Shown: positions 26,932 to 35,663, counted from the stretch's first letter. The stretch is DNA of 64,000 bases from Lysobacteraceae bacterium SCN 69-320 (GCA_001725155.1 MEFP01000002.1:62001-126000), one strand, 5' to 3'. Made by a program: numbers and translations. The notes: generated from the sequence alone by a model not told the origin.

Positions 26932-28293
26932 CTACGGCGGCGACTGGCCGCCGGCGGCGAGGATCCGCGCGCGGCCGTACGGCCCCGCGCCGAGGCGGCC
27001 GTCGCGGATCCAGTCGACGAGCAGCGGCAGATAGCCCTCGGCGATGCGCGTGCCGGTGCGCGAGCCGTCGGCCTGCTGCACGAACTCGATGATGCCGTGG
27101 TCGGTGTCGGGAAATTCGACCAGGGTCACGTTGCCGCGGCCGGCCACCGACAGCAGCCGCCGCCGCGTTTCCTCCGGCGGCGCCTCGCGGTCGGCGCCGG
27201 CCAGTATCCAGAGCAGCGGCGGCCGCAGGGTCTGCAGCGCCGGCATGGGGTCGTAGGTCCAGCTCGTGCCCTCGTCGTAGAACGGACCGAACCAGCGCAG
27301 GGCGAACGCCGGCCAGCGCACGAGATCGCCGGTGAATTCGCCGTGCATGTCCTGCCACCAGGGCTCGTGGCCGTAGCGCGTCTTGAGCTCGGCCAGTCGT
27401 TCGTAGCCGTCGCGAAAATGCGAGGCCATGATGACGCCGGTCGCGTCGGTGACTTCGCGCGCCTTGGCCAGCGCCTCGGCGCCGTGGCCCTTGCGCGTGA
27501 GATCGAGCACGACCTGATCGCGATCCTCGGCCAGCGGACTGTCGGCCAGGCCGTAGCTCACCGCGATGAATGCCGGATCGCTGTGCTGCGCCGCCAACGG
27601 CGCGATCCAGCCGCCCTGGCTGGCGCCGGCGAAACCGACACGGCCGGCGCGCGTACCGGCCAGGCGGCGGGCCTGGGCGAGCGCCGCCGCGGCGTCGGCG
27701 GCGAGCAGGTCGAAATCCTGCGTATAGCGGCCACTGCTCGCGCCGGTACCGCGTTTGTCGTAGACGAAGACGCCGATGCCGTGGGCCGGCAGCAGGCGCT
27801 GGAAATAGCCGTGGCTTATTGCCGACCAGGCTTCCGAGCCGTGCACGAGCACTGCGATAGTCACGGGTTCGGTGCCGGGCGGCAGCACGAGCCGGCCGGC
27901 CAGCGACACGCCGGCGCCGGAAAAGCGCGTGTCCTGTTCGGTGAAGGTCAGGCGCTGACCGCGCTGTCCTTCGAAGTGCAGCGCCGGCGAGGCGCAGCTG
28001 CCGGGCTCGATCGCGGTCGTGTCGGCTGTGTCGCCCCAGCCGGCGCGCTTCTGCCAGCGGCCGTCGGTAGCGCGGATCAGCCGGCCGCTGCGGCCGTCGA
28101 GCAGACGCCAGCGCAGCGCTGGCGCGTTGGTCAATGCCGCGAGATCGACGAGGCGGCCGTCATCGAGGCGATAGATGCCGACGAGGCAGGCGATCGTGTC
28201 GGGCACCGGCGCGTAGGCCGGACGCGTGAACCACCAGGCGGCCACGGCAGCGGCGGCCAGGACGGCGATGGCGGACATTCGCTTCCAGCGCAT
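26932..28293 (-). CDS. alpha/beta hydrolase with N-terminal membrane anchor
   Basis: This 453-residue protein starts MRWKRMSAIAVLAAAAVAAWWF, an uncleaved anchor or signal peptide. A beta-rich N-terminal domain precedes an alpha/beta-hydrolase domain with VLVHGSEAW (oxyanion loop), YDKRGTGASSG, the nucleophile elbow GFAGASQGGW (Ser), and a late TDHGI segment supplying the His. It resembles S9-type or acyl-thioester hydrolase families; the substrate cannot be set. The start at 28293 has CGGAG about 9 bases upstream; longer upstream readings are arginine-rich and unlikely. It is divergent from the DedA-rhodanese gene. The 215 bases downstream, toward the peptidase gene, hold no recognisable gene. 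Confidence 0.85.
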   Translation of the reverse strand: MRWKRMSAIAVLAAAAVAAWWFTRPAYAPVPDTIACLVGIYRLDDGRLVDLAALTNAPALRWRLLDGRSGRLIRATDGRWQKRAGWGDTADTTAIEPGSCASPALHFEGQRGQRLTFTEQDTRFSGAGVSLAGRLVLPPGTEPVTIAVLVHGSEAWSAISHGYFQRLLPAHGIGVFVYDKRGTGASSGRYTQDFDLLAADAAAALAQARRLAGTRAGRVGFAGASQGGWIAPLAAQHSDPAFIAVSYGLADSPLAEDRDQVVLDLTRKGHGAEALAKAREVTDATGVIMASHFRDGYERLAELKTRYGHEPWWQDMHGEFTGDLVRWPAFALRWFGPFYDEGTSWTYDPMPALQTLRPPLLWILAGADREAPPEETRRRLLSVAGRGNVTLVEFPDTDHGIIEFVQQADGSRTGTRIAEGYLPLLVDWIRDGRLGAGPYGRARILAAGGQSPP

Positions 28294-28504
28294 GGGCAGG
28301 CTCCGTCGTGACCGGTGCGCCGAGTATCCCACCGCGCCGCCGTTGCCGTGCCCGCCGATCGGCATGGCAGGCGTCAGCGAGCGCACCCGGTGCCGCGCGA
28401 TCGTGCGGCGGCCGTGCGGGCGTGGTTCACGCTCACCCGAGCATTGGCCGCGGCGACGCGCGGGGATACAGTCCCGCGTCATCGTCCTGCGAGCCGGGAA
28501 TGCC

Positions 28505-29428
28505 GTGCACAGCTTCGTCGCCCTGATCGAGCATCATGGTCTGCCGCTGGTGTTCTTCTGCGTCCTGCTGGAGCAGGCCGGCGTTCCGCTGCCGGCTTAT
28601 CCGGTGCTGCTGGTTGCCGCAGCGGTCAGCGCGGCGACGCCGCAGGGGCCGCTGCAGGTGCTGGCCGTCGCTGCCGTGGCGGCACTGCTGGCCGATCTCA
28701 TCTGGTATGCGGCCGGGCGGCGCTACGGTTCGCGCGTGCTCGGTACCTTGTGCCGGCTGTCGCTGTCGCCGGATTCCTGCGTGCGCCAGACGCAGAATCT
28801 CTATGCGCGCTGGGGCGCGCCCTCGCTGAGTTTCGCCAAGTTCGTGCCGGGCTTCGCCTCGCTGGCCACCGCGCTGGCCGGCGCGACGCGCACCTCGCTG
28901 CCGGCCTTCGTCGGCTTCGATCTGATCGGCGCGACCTTGTGGGCCGGCGTCGCGGTCGTGCTCGGCGTCGCGTTCCGCAACGCGATCGACGAAGTGCTGA
29001 CTACCCTGGCCAGTCTCGGCCGCTGGGGCAGTCTGCTCGTCGTCGCGCTGCTTGCAGTCTACGTGCTGACGCGCTGGTGGAAACGGCGCCTGCTGATCCG
29101 CCAGCTGCGCATGGACCGCATCAGCGTGGCGCAGCTGGCCGAGCTCATGGGCTCGGCGCGGCCGCCGCTCGTGCTCGATGCGCGGCCTCGGCTGCAGCGC
29201 GACTGCGAAGGGCGCATTCCCGGTGCCGTCGACGTGGATCTCGATGCCGAAACGCCGTTGCCGGCGCCGCCCGACAGCGATGTCGTCGTCTATTGCGCCT
29301 GTCCGAACGAAGCCTCGGCCGTGCTCGTCGCACGCAAGCTCATGAAGCGCGGTTTCCGTCGCGTGCGTCCGCTGGCCGGCGGCATCGAGGCCTGGCGCGC
29401 CGGCGGGTACGCGGTCGCGCAGGAATGA
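28505..29428 (+). CDS. DedA-family membrane protein fused to a rhodanese domain
   Basis: This 307-residue protein has two parts. Residues 1-200 form a DedA/VTT membrane domain (FVALIEHHGLPLVFFCVLLEQAGVPLP, then FAKFVPGFASLATALAGATR, the family's conserved F.R/K-F.PG signature). After the helix LLVVALLAVYVLTRWW comes a cytoplasmic rhodanese-like domain with LVLDARP, GRIPGAVDVDLD, the active-site loop VVYCACPNEAS (Cys present) and LAGGIEAWRAGGY. DedA proteins act in lipid (undecaprenyl-phosphate or phospholipid) translocation; the rhodanese may sense or transfer sulfane sulfur. The fusion suggests coupling but this is inference. The GTG start at 28505 is chosen for the GGGA just upstream. Confidence 0.88.
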   Translation: MHSFVALIEHHGLPLVFFCVLLEQAGVPLPAYPVLLVAAAVSAATPQGPLQVLAVAAVAALLADLIWYAAGRRYGSRVLGTLCRLSLSPDSCVRQTQNLYARWGAPSLSFAKFVPGFASLATALAGATRTSLPAFVGFDLIGATLWAGVAVVLGVAFRNAIDEVLTTLASLGRWGSLLVVALLAVYVLTRWWKRRLLIRQLRMDRISVAQLAELMGSARPPLVLDARPRLQRDCEGRIPGAVDVDLDAETPLPAPPDSDVVVYCACPNEASAVLVARKLMKRGFRRVRPLAGGIEAWRAGGYAVAQE

Positions 29429-29761
29429 ACGCAGCGGACTGATCCTGTGTGCGCCGGCCGCCGGCGCGGCGCGTTGACTTGCCTGCATCACGGCGGCAAT
29501 GTGCAAAGCCTCAGCGCACGCGCAGCGATGCCGAGGATGGGCCATGGACCTGTCGTCCCGCATGCCTCCCCGCATGGCCGCCGGCCTGCCGGCGTGGCGC
29601 AATTGCCGCGCTCGCCGATCCACGCCGTTCCGACCGACGAGCCCGCGTTCCTGCGCGCCACGCGCCGTGGGCGCAGGGTGCATTATTTCCTGATGCTGCA
29701 AAACGGCGCGGCCGGCCGGGTCCGGCTGCGTCATTCCGGCAACCATGCAAGGAGGTGACGC
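29429..29761. other. non-coding spacer upstream of the EF-hand gene
   Basis: I see no credible gene in these 333 bases. A dyad GCGCCGGC-C-GCCGGCGC lies at 29451-29467, shortly after the DedA-rhodanese stop, and may help terminate it. A TTGACT at 29474 has only a weak partner (CAATGT at 29497). The last 12 bases hold the strong AGGAGG of the next gene. Confidence 0.5.
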
Positions 29762-30262
29762 ATGAGGATTCGACGTTTCGCGCCGGTGCTCGCGGCCGCG
29801 CTGCTGTGTACAGGTACGATGGCTGCCACGCCCGTCGATGACGGGGCGGCCGCTCGGAAGCAGGCCGCTCAGAAGCCGTCCGACCACGCAACGGCTGACA
29901 AGAAGCCGGCCGGCCACAGGCGGAGCGATCCCAAGCCGGGCGACCGCAAGAGCCGGCTGCTCGCGCGCATGGACCGCAATGGCGACGGCAAGATCAGTTT
30001 CGAGGAATATCGCAACGCCATGCTGCGACGCTTCGACGCGCGCGACAAGAACCACGACGGCGTGCTCGACGGCGATGAGTTCCCGTCGCAATGGCTGACC
30101 GGCGCGGCAGTCGCGACGGAACGCAAGCGCATCACGCGCGATGAGTTCAGCGATCAGCTGCAGCCGAGCTTCGACCATTTCGACACCGACAAGGACGATC
30201 AGCTCGACGGCGCCGAACTCGACGCTTTCCTCGCCGCACGCCAACCGGAGAAGCAGCCATGA
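29762..30262 (+). CDS. secreted EF-hand calcium-binding protein
   Basis: This 166-residue protein has a signal peptide (FAPVLAAALLCTGTMA|AT) and a Lys/Ala-rich linker. Three EF-hand-type loops follow: DRNGDGKISFEE, DKNHDGVLDGDE and DTDKDDQLDGAE. All carry acidic residues at positions 1, 3 (or N), 5 and 12, so calcium binding is likely. The location is periplasmic or extracellular. The ribosome-binding site AGGAGGTGA is unusually strong, suggesting high translation. Its stop overlaps the start of the DUF3011 gene by 4 bases (ATGA), so the two are translationally coupled. Confidence 0.9.
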   Translation: MRIRRFAPVLAAALLCTGTMAATPVDDGAAARKQAAQKPSDHATADKKPAGHRRSDPKPGDRKSRLLARMDRNGDGKISFEEYRNAMLRRFDARDKNHDGVLDGDEFPSQWLTGAAVATERKRITRDEFSDQLQPSFDHFDTDKDDQLDGAELDAFLAARQPEKQP

Positions 30263-30834
30263 ACCGCGTCCTCGTGCTGACCCTGTTCGCCGGCCTGCTG
30301 CTGCTCGGCTTCAGTCCGGACAGCCGGGCCGATACCGTGCGCTGCGAATCCTCCGGCAGCTATCGCAGCTGTCCTGTCGATGGCCGCAGCGGCGTGCGCC
30401 TGACGCGTCAGCTCAGCTCACAAGGCTGCTGGCAGGGCGATACCTGGGGCTACGACGTCGGCCGCATCTGGGTCGATCGCGGCTGCCGCGCGGAATTCCA
30501 GGTCGGCGGCGCGAGCTCGTCCTCGAACAAGGACAGCGCGATCGCCGCGGCCGTCGTGCTCGGCATCGTCGGCGCCGCGATCCTGGCCGACAAGGACCGC
30601 GACCGCCGCGACGGCTACTACGACGACCGCTACGGCTACGGTGACCCGCGCCGCACGATACGCTGCGAGTCCAACAACAACCGCGTGAACTACTGCGGTC
30701 TGCCGTATCGTGGACATGTGGAAGTCTACCGCCAGCGCAGCTCCAGCCCCTGCGTCTACGCGCGTTCGTGGGGCGTGGAGCGCGGCCGCCTCTGGGTCAG
30801 CAACGGCTGCCGGGCGGATTTTGCGGTGTATTGA
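30259..30834 (+). CDS. secreted DUF3011 family protein
   Basis: This 191-residue protein starts with signal peptide MNRVLVLTLFAGLLLLGFSPDSRA|DT. It has two similar Cys-containing modules: VRCESSGSYRSCPVDG...CWQGDTWGYDVGRIWVDRGCRAEF and IRCESNNNRVNYCGLPYRG...CVYARSWGVERGRLWVSNGCRADF. The RIWV(D/S)xGCRA(E/D)F ending of each is the DUF3011 hallmark. A short hydrophobic, glycine-rich stretch (IAAAVVLGIVGAAIL) and a Tyr/Asp/Arg-rich linker lie between them. Four Cys per module suggest disulfides in the periplasm. Function is unknown. It is coupled to the upstream EF-hand gene. Confidence 0.9.
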   Translation: MNRVLVLTLFAGLLLLGFSPDSRADTVRCESSGSYRSCPVDGRSGVRLTRQLSSQGCWQGDTWGYDVGRIWVDRGCRAEFQVGGASSSSNKDSAIAAAVVLGIVGAAILADKDRDRRDGYYDDRYGYGDPRRTIRCESNNNRVNYCGLPYRGHVEVYRQRSSSPCVYARSWGVERGRLWVSNGCRADFAVY

Positions 30835-30840
30835 TCGGGG

Positions 30841-31074
30841 CGGGAATCGCGAATCGGGAATCGTGGAGCTTTCAGCGAAACCCCATCCCCACCCATACCC
30901 TCCCCCTGAAAGGGGGGGCACGGTTCGGCGAAAACCAATACCGGCAAGCGAATTTCTTCATATCTGGCCGGGAAAATCCCTCCCCTTCAAGGGGAGGGTG
31001 TGGGTGGGGATGGGTTTTCGCGGTACGGTTTTTCCGATTCCCGATTCCCGATTCCCGATTCCCGATTCCCGACT
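30841..31074. repeat. imperfect long inverted repeat with CCCTCCCC hairpins
   Basis: The left part contains GGGAATCG words (30842-30865) and AACCCCATCCCCACCC with CCCTCCCCCT. The right part contains AGGGGAGGGTGTGGGTGGGG, ATGGGTTTTCG and CGATTCCC words, which are the inverse complement of the left. Two inner hairpins are CCCCCTGAAAGGGGG (near 30903-30917) and CCCTCCCCTTCAAGGGGAGGG (30978-30998). The element fills the gap between the convergent DUF3011 and phoU genes and could act as a bidirectional terminator. I recall similar G/C-rich boxes as dispersed intergenic repeats in Xanthomonadales; that is memory, not a search. Confidence 0.75.
31035..31072. repeat. 7-bp tandem repeat (CGATTCC)5
   Basis: Five exact copies of CGATTCC run from 31035 to 31069, followed by a partial copy. 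The run ends 3 bases from the stop codon of phoU. Such 7-bp tracts can change copy number by slippage; here it is outside coding sequence. Confidence 0.9.
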
Positions 31075-31791
31075 TCAGCTGACCAGCGTGCTCGTATGGT
31101 CGCCCTTGCGGCGTTCCTCGACGAGCGGCTTGGCGTGGACCAGGAAATAGATGTTCTCGGCGATGTTGGTGGCGTGGTCGCCGATGCGCTCGATGTTCTT
31201 GGCCATGAACAGCAGGTGCGTGCACGGCGTGATGTTGCGCGGGTCTTCCATCATGTAGGTCAGCAGTTCGCGGAACATGGCCGTGTACAGGGTGTCGAGC
31301 TGCACGTCGCGCTTCCAGACCTCCACGGCCGCGTCGGCGTCGCCGCGGCGATAGGCGTCGAGCACGTCGCGCAGCATGTCGCCGGCGACCTCGGCCAGGT
31401 GCGGCAGGCTCGCGGCCGGGCGCATCGGCGCGTTCTGGTTCAGCGCGATCGCGCGCTTGGCCATGTTGGCCGCGTAGTCGCCGATGCGTTCGATGTCGGC
31501 GGCGATGCGCAGCGCGGCCAGCACGTCGCGCAGGTCGCGGGCGATCGGCTGGCGCAGCGCGAGCAGGCGCAGCACGTCGTGGCTGACGTCGTGCTCCAGC
31601 GCGTCGATCGCGTTGTCGCCTTCGACGACGCGCATTGCGAGGTCGCTGTTGCGCTCGTCGACGGCGGCCGCGGCCAGCGCCAGCTGTTCGCCGGCGAGCT
31701 GGCCCATGCGCACGATCTCGCTCAGCAGGCGGGCGAGCTCCGCGTCGTAGCTCTTGATGATGTGTTCGTGGGAAGCAGTCGTTTCAGGCAT
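31075..31791 (-). CDS. phoU: phosphate-signalling regulator PhoU
   Basis: This 238-residue protein is made of two similar three-helix PhoU domains. Typical segments are SYDAELARLLSEIVRMGQLAGEQL, IALRQPIARDLRDVLAALRIAADIERIGDYAANMAKRA, and the matching second copy FMAKNIERIGDHATNIAENIYFLV. The E/D-R-I-G-D metal-binding motifs are both present. PhoU damps PhoR-PhoB signalling through the Pst transporter when phosphate is ample. It is the last gene of the pst operon, 18 bases after pstB. Confidence 0.96.
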   Translation of the reverse strand: MPETTASHEHIIKSYDAELARLLSEIVRMGQLAGEQLALAAAAVDERNSDLAMRVVEGDNAIDALEHDVSHDVLRLLALRQPIARDLRDVLAALRIAADIERIGDYAANMAKRAIALNQNAPMRPAASLPHLAEVAGDMLRDVLDAYRRGDADAAVEVWKRDVQLDTLYTAMFRELLTYMMEDPRNITPCTHLLFMAKNIERIGDHATNIAENIYFLVHAKPLVEERRKGDHTSTLVS

Positions 31792-31809
31792 GGTCGTGGG
31801 TTCGCTGGC

Positions 31810-32631
31810 TCAGCCGAAACGGCCGGTGATGTAGTCTTCGGTCTGCTGCTTGCTCGGCCGCGTGAACATGGTCTCGGTCTCGCCGAATTCGATGAGTTCG
31901 CCGAGATACATGAACGCGGTGAAGTCCGAGCAGCGCGCGGCCTGCTGCATGTTGTGGGTCACGATCGCGATCGTGAAATCCTTCTTGAGCTCTTCGACCA
32001 GCTGCTCGATCTTGCCGGTCGCGATCGGGTCCAGCGCCGAAGTCGGCTCGTCGAACAGGATGACTTCGGGCTTCAGCGCGATCGCGCGCGCGATGCACAG
32101 GCGCTGCTGCTGGCCGCCGGAAAGTCCGAGCGCGCTGCCCTTGAGCTTGTCCTTGACCTCGTCCCAGATCGCCGCCTGACGCAGCGCCTGTTCCACGCGG
32201 ACTTCCATGTCGGCACGCGACAGCTTCTCGTAGTGTTTGATGCCGTAGGCGATGTTGTCGAAGATCGACATCGGGAACGGCACCGGCTTCTGGAACACCA
32301 TGCCGACCTTGGAGCGCAGACGGTTCAGGGGATAGCGCGGGTCGAGGATGTTCTCGCCGTCGAGCAGCACTTCGCCGCGCGCTTCGAGCTTGGGATAGAT
32401 CGAGTAGATGCGGTTGAAGATGCGCAGCAGGGTCGACTTGCCGCAGCCCGACGGGCCGATGATCGCGGTCACGCGCTTCTCGGGAATGTCCATGCGGATG
32501 TTCTTCAGCGCATGGAAGCCGTCGTAGTAGAAATCGAGATTGCGCGCGGTGATCTTCGCCGCCGACGTGGCCTGGTCCGACGGCGTGGTCACGTTGAGCG
32601 AGGCCGCGACGGCCAGGTTCAGATTAGTCAT
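31810..32631 (-). CDS. pstB: phosphate ABC transporter ATP-binding protein PstB
   Basis: This 273-residue ATPase energises high-affinity phosphate import. It has Walker [11 protein letters not shown]-loop [12 protein letters not shown], signature LSGGQQQRL, Walker [13 protein letters not shown] and the switch His in VTHNM. The N-terminal extension before [16 protein letters not shown] is about 25 residues and Ala/Thr-rich. Its start overlaps the pstA stop by 8 bases, indicating tight coupling. Confidence 0.97.
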   Translation of the reverse strand: MTNLNLAVAASLNVTTPSDQATSAAKITARNLDFYYDGFHALKNIRMDIPEKRVTAIIGPSGCGKSTLLRIFNRIYSIYPKLEARGEVLLDGENILDPRYPLNRLRSKVGMVFQKPVPFPMSIFDNIAYGIKHYEKLSRADMEVRVEQALRQAAIWDEVKDKLKGSALGLSGGQQQRLCIARAIALKPEVILFDEPTSALDPIATGKIEQLVEELKKDFTIAIVTHNMQQAARCSDFTAFMYLGELIEFGETETMFTRPSKQQTEDYITGRFG

Positions 32632-33484
32632 TGGCTACCTTCCGGCGGGCGATGATCGCGCGGGCGATCAGACTGGTGCAGAGCACGAAGACGGTGACCA
32701 TGAACGCGCCGGCCCAGGCCAGCGAGTGCCAGGTATCGTAGGGGCTCATGGCGTACTGGAAGACGACGACCGGAACGCTGGCCATCGGGCCGCTCATGTC
32801 GACGCTCCAGAACTGGTTGTTGAGGGCGGTGAACAGCAGTGGCGCAGTCTCGCCGCTGATGCGCGCGAGCGCGAGCAGCACGCCGGTGACGATGCCGGGC
32901 AGGGCCGAGCGGTACAGCACCTGCACGGTGACCTTCCACTGCGGCACCCCCAGCGACAGCGCCGCCTCGCGCATCTGGCTCGGCACGAGCTTGAGCATTT
33001 CGTCGGTAGTGCGCACGACCACCGGCAGCACGATCAGCGCGAGGGTGATGGCGCCGGCCAGGCCCGAGAAATGGCCCATCTGCTTGACCACCAGCGTATA
33101 GACGAACAGGCCGAGCACGATGGACGGCGCCGAGAGCAGGATGTCGTTGACGAAGCGTATGCTCTCGCCGAGCAGCGAGCGGCGCGCGTATTCGGCGAGG
33201 AACGTGCCGGCAAGTATGCCGACCGGCGTGCCCAGGACGATGGCGAGCAGGCTCATGAGCATGGAGCCGAAGAACGCGTTGGCCAGGCCACCGTCGGAAC
33301 CCGGCGGCGGCGTCATCTGGTAGAACAGTTCCGGCTTCAGCGCGCCGATGCCGTTGACCAGCGTGGTCCAGAGTATCCAGACCAGCCAGAACAGGCCGAA
33401 CAGCGTGGCCGCACCGGCCAGGACCAGGGCGACGCCGTTCTTGAAGCGGCGGCGGCGGTAGAGCTTTTCGGAGATCGCGCTCAT
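32624..33484 (-). CDS. pstA: phosphate ABC transporter permease PstA
   Basis: This 286-residue inner-membrane protein has six predicted helices. The permease (EAA-like) loop is [31 protein letters not shown]. Starting at [20 protein letters not shown] it has a basic cytoplasmic N-terminus. The ATG at 33484 overlaps the pstC stop by 4 bases, so the start is well supported. It forms the transmembrane channel with PstC. Confidence 0.95.
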   Translation of the reverse strand: MSAISEKLYRRRRFKNGVALVLAGAATLFGLFWLVWILWTTLVNGIGALKPELFYQMTPPPGSDGGLANAFFGSMLMSLLAIVLGTPVGILAGTFLAEYARRSLLGESIRFVNDILLSAPSIVLGLFVYTLVVKQMGHFSGLAGAITLALIVLPVVVRTTDEMLKLVPSQMREAALSLGVPQWKVTVQVLYRSALPGIVTGVLLALARISGETAPLLFTALNNQFWSVDMSGPMASVPVVVFQYAMSPYDTWHSLAWAGAFMVTVFVLCTSLIARAIIARRKVAND

Positions 33485-34479
33485 CGGTTGCCCTCGTTGC
33501 GGTTCAGGCGCATCAGCATGAGCTTGGCGATCGCGAGCACGACGAAGGTCACGATGAACAGGAGGAAGCCCAGCGCGATCAGCGAGGACAGGTAGATGTC
33601 GCTGTCGGCTTCGGAGAATTCGTTGGCGATCGTCGCGGCGATCGAGTTGCCCGGCATCAGCAGCGAAGCGGTCAGCTGGTGCGCGTTGCCGAGCACGAAG
33701 GTGACCGCCATGGTTTCGCCGAGCGCACGGCCCAGGCCAAGGAAGATGCCGCCGATCACTGCCGAGCGCGTGTACGGCAGCACGACGTTCCAGGCCACTT
33801 CCCAGGTCGTGGAGCCCAACGCATAGGCGGATTCCTTGAGCCGCGTCGGCACGGTCAGGAATACCTCGCGCATGACCGAGGAAATGAACGGGATCACCAT
33901 GATCGCGAGCACGATGCCCGCGGTCAGCATGCCGATGCCCAGCGGCGGCCCCTGGAACAGCGGGCCGAAGATCGGCAGCGGGCCCAGATACCGGGTCAGG
34001 AACGGAATCACCGTCGTGGACATGACCGGCACGAACACGAACAGGCCCCACATGCCGTAGATGATCGACGGGATGCCGGCCAGCAGTTCGATCGCCGAGG
34101 CCACCGGCGTGCGCAGCCACGGCGGCGCGACTTCGGTCAGGAACAGCGCGATGCCGAAGCTGACCGGTACGGCGATCAGCATCGCGATCAGCGCGGTCAC
34201 CAGGGTGCCGTAGATCGGCACGAGTGCGCCGAACTTCTTGCCGACGGCATCCCAGTCGGTCGTGGTCAGGAATTCGAATCCGAAGGTGGAAAACGCCAGG
34301 CGGCCGCCCCAGAGCATGGACAGGGCTGCGCCGGTCAGCGCGGCCAGCACGAACAGGCCGGCGCCGGTGACGAGGTAGCGGAAGAAGCGGTCGGCGCGGC
34401 GGTCGGCGTCGGCGCGCCGGGCGACGGCGTCCGCGGAGGCGCTCAGGGCGCCGGCAGGCAAGGCTTGGTCGGTACTCAT
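33481..34479 (-). CDS. pstC: phosphate ABC transporter permease PstC
   Basis: This 332-residue permease has helices such as YLVTGAGLFVLAALTGAAL and YGTLVTALIAMLIAVPVSFGIALFL. Family segments include AIELLAGIPSIIYGMWGLFVFVP and the loop LKESAYALGSTTWEVAWNVVLPYTRSAVIGG. The N-terminus MSTDQALPAGALSASADAVARRADADRRADRFFRY is a longer Ala/Arg-rich cytoplasmic tail than in E. coli. The ATG at 34479 is preferred; an in-frame GTG ten codons upstream exists, and neither has a strong ribosome-binding site. Confidence 0.94.
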   Translation of the reverse strand: MSTDQALPAGALSASADAVARRADADRRADRFFRYLVTGAGLFVLAALTGAALSMLWGGRLAFSTFGFEFLTTTDWDAVGKKFGALVPIYGTLVTALIAMLIAVPVSFGIALFLTEVAPPWLRTPVASAIELLAGIPSIIYGMWGLFVFVPVMSTTVIPFLTRYLGPLPIFGPLFQGPPLGIGMLTAGIVLAIMVIPFISSVMREVFLTVPTRLKESAYALGSTTWEVAWNVVLPYTRSAVIGGIFLGLGRALGETMAVTFVLGNAHQLTASLLMPGNSIAATIANEFSEADSDIYLSSLIALGFLLFIVTFVVLAIAKLMLMRLNRNEGNR

Positions 34480-34516
34480 GCGTCGGTCATGGCTGGCGAT
34501 CAGGAACACGGACGGG

Positions 34517-34619
34517 GCTGGCGCTTGCGCGCCAGGCCCCGCGACGGGAACGGACGTTCCGGCTTCCGGTTGTGCGCCGCGGTGGGGGCGGCGAAAGCCG
34601 GAGCCTATGGCTCCGGCTT
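34517..34619 (-). terminator. intra-operon hairpins between pstS and pstC
   Basis: Two stems lie in the 164-base gap after pstS. AAGCCGGAGCC/GGCTCCGGCTT (34595-34619, loop TAT, followed by TTTC on the minus strand) starts 25 bases past the pstS stop. A second is CTGGCGC/GCGCCAG (about 34519-34536). They probably attenuate read-through or protect the pstS 3' end, giving more binding protein than permease. Confidence 0.6.
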
Positions 34620-34643
34620 ACCGGCAGGGGCCGGAGGTCCTGC

Positions 34644-35663
34644 TCAGGCCTTGATCTCGGCGGCCCAGTAGGCTTCGATCTGCTTGACCAGTTCGTCGGG
34701 CAGCGGCACGAAGTCCAGCGCTTCGGCCTGGGCCTTGCCGTTTTCCAGCGCCCATTTGAAGAAGGCCAGCGCGTTCTTGCTGCGTGCGGCGTCCTTGGGC
34801 TGCTTGTACATCAGGATGAAGTTGGTCGCGGCGATCGGCCACGAGCCTTCGCCCGGGGCGTTCGTGATGATCAGGAAGAAGTCCTTGGCGTTCTTCCAGT
34901 CGGCGCTGGCGGCGGCGGCCTGGAAGCTTTCACGGCTGGGCTGCACGAACTTGCCGGCGGCGTTCTGCATGGCGCCGTAGGTCATCTTGTTCTGCAGCGA
35001 GTAGGCCAGTTCGACGTAGCCGATCGAGCCCGGAATCTGCTTGACGTAGGCGGCGACGCCTTCATTGCCCTTGCCGCCGACGCCGACCGGCCATTGCACC
35101 GAGGTGCCTTCGCCGATCTTGCTCTTCCATTCCGGCGACACCTTCGACAGGTAGTTGACCCAGTTGAACGTGGTGCCCGAACCGTCGGAGCGGTGCACGA
35201 CCGTGATCATCGCGTCCGGCAGCGCCACGCCCGCATTCACCGCGACTATCTGCGGATCGTTCCACTTGGTGATCTTGCCGAGGAAGATGTCGGCCAGCAG
35301 CGGACCCGTGAACTGGATCTTGCCCGGCTCGATGCCCTTGATGTTGACGACCGGCACGACGCCGCCGATGACCGACGGGAACTGGCCGAGGCCGGCTTCC
35401 GCGAGTTCCTTGCTGTCCAGCGGCTTGTCGGACGAGCCGAAGTCCACCGTGCCGGCCTTGATCTGGGCGATGCCGCCGCCGGAGCCGATGGACTGGTAGT
35501 TGATCTTGTTGCCGGTGGCCTGGCTGTAATCGGCCGACCACTTCGACATGACCGGGTAGACGAAGGTGGCGCCGGCGCCGGTGATGTCGGCCGCCTGGGC
35601 GGAAACGGCGCCCGCCGCGATGAAGCCGGCCAGCGCGAGGCGCGTCGAGAACGTCTTGAGCAC
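34644..35663 (-). CDS. pstS: phosphate-binding periplasmic protein PstS
   Basis: This 339-residue solute-binding protein has signal peptide MLKTFSTRLALAGFIAAGAVSAQA|AD. The phosphate pocket is seen in ITGAGATFVYPVMSKW, INYQSIGSGGGIAQI, FGSSDKPLDSKEL and VHRSDGSGTTFNWVNYL (RSDGSGT loop). Phosphate is handed to PstCA. It is the first gene of pstS-pstC-pstA-pstB-phoU; AAGGAG stands about 7 bases before the ATG, and a possible Pho box lies about 80 bases upstream. Confidence 0.97.
   Translation of the reverse strand: MLKTFSTRLALAGFIAAGAVSAQAADITGAGATFVYPVMSKWSADYSQATGNKINYQSIGSGGGIAQIKAGTVDFGSSDKPLDSKELAEAGLGQFPSVIGGVVPVVNIKGIEPGKIQFTGPLLADIFLGKITKWNDPQIVAVNAGVALPDAMITVVHRSDGSGTTFNWVNYLSKVSPEWKSKIGEGTSVQWPVGVGGKGNEGVAAYVKQIPGSIGYVELAYSLQNKMTYGAMQNAAGKFVQPSRESFQAAAASADWKNAKDFFLIITNAPGEGSWPIAATNFILMYKQPKDAARSKNALAFFKWALENGKAQAEALDFVPLPDELVKQIEAYWAAEIKA

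Noticed and set aside
29447-29758. 103-codon plus-strand frame before the EF-hand gene
   Set aside because: Arg/His/Pro-rich, no ribosome-binding site, no domain, and it abuts a strong ribosome-binding site for the next gene; probably chance.
30841-31074. CRISPR array or transposon end
   Set aside because: The 7-bp tract has no spacers and there is no transposase gene or insertion-sequence terminus nearby; treated as a repeat element.
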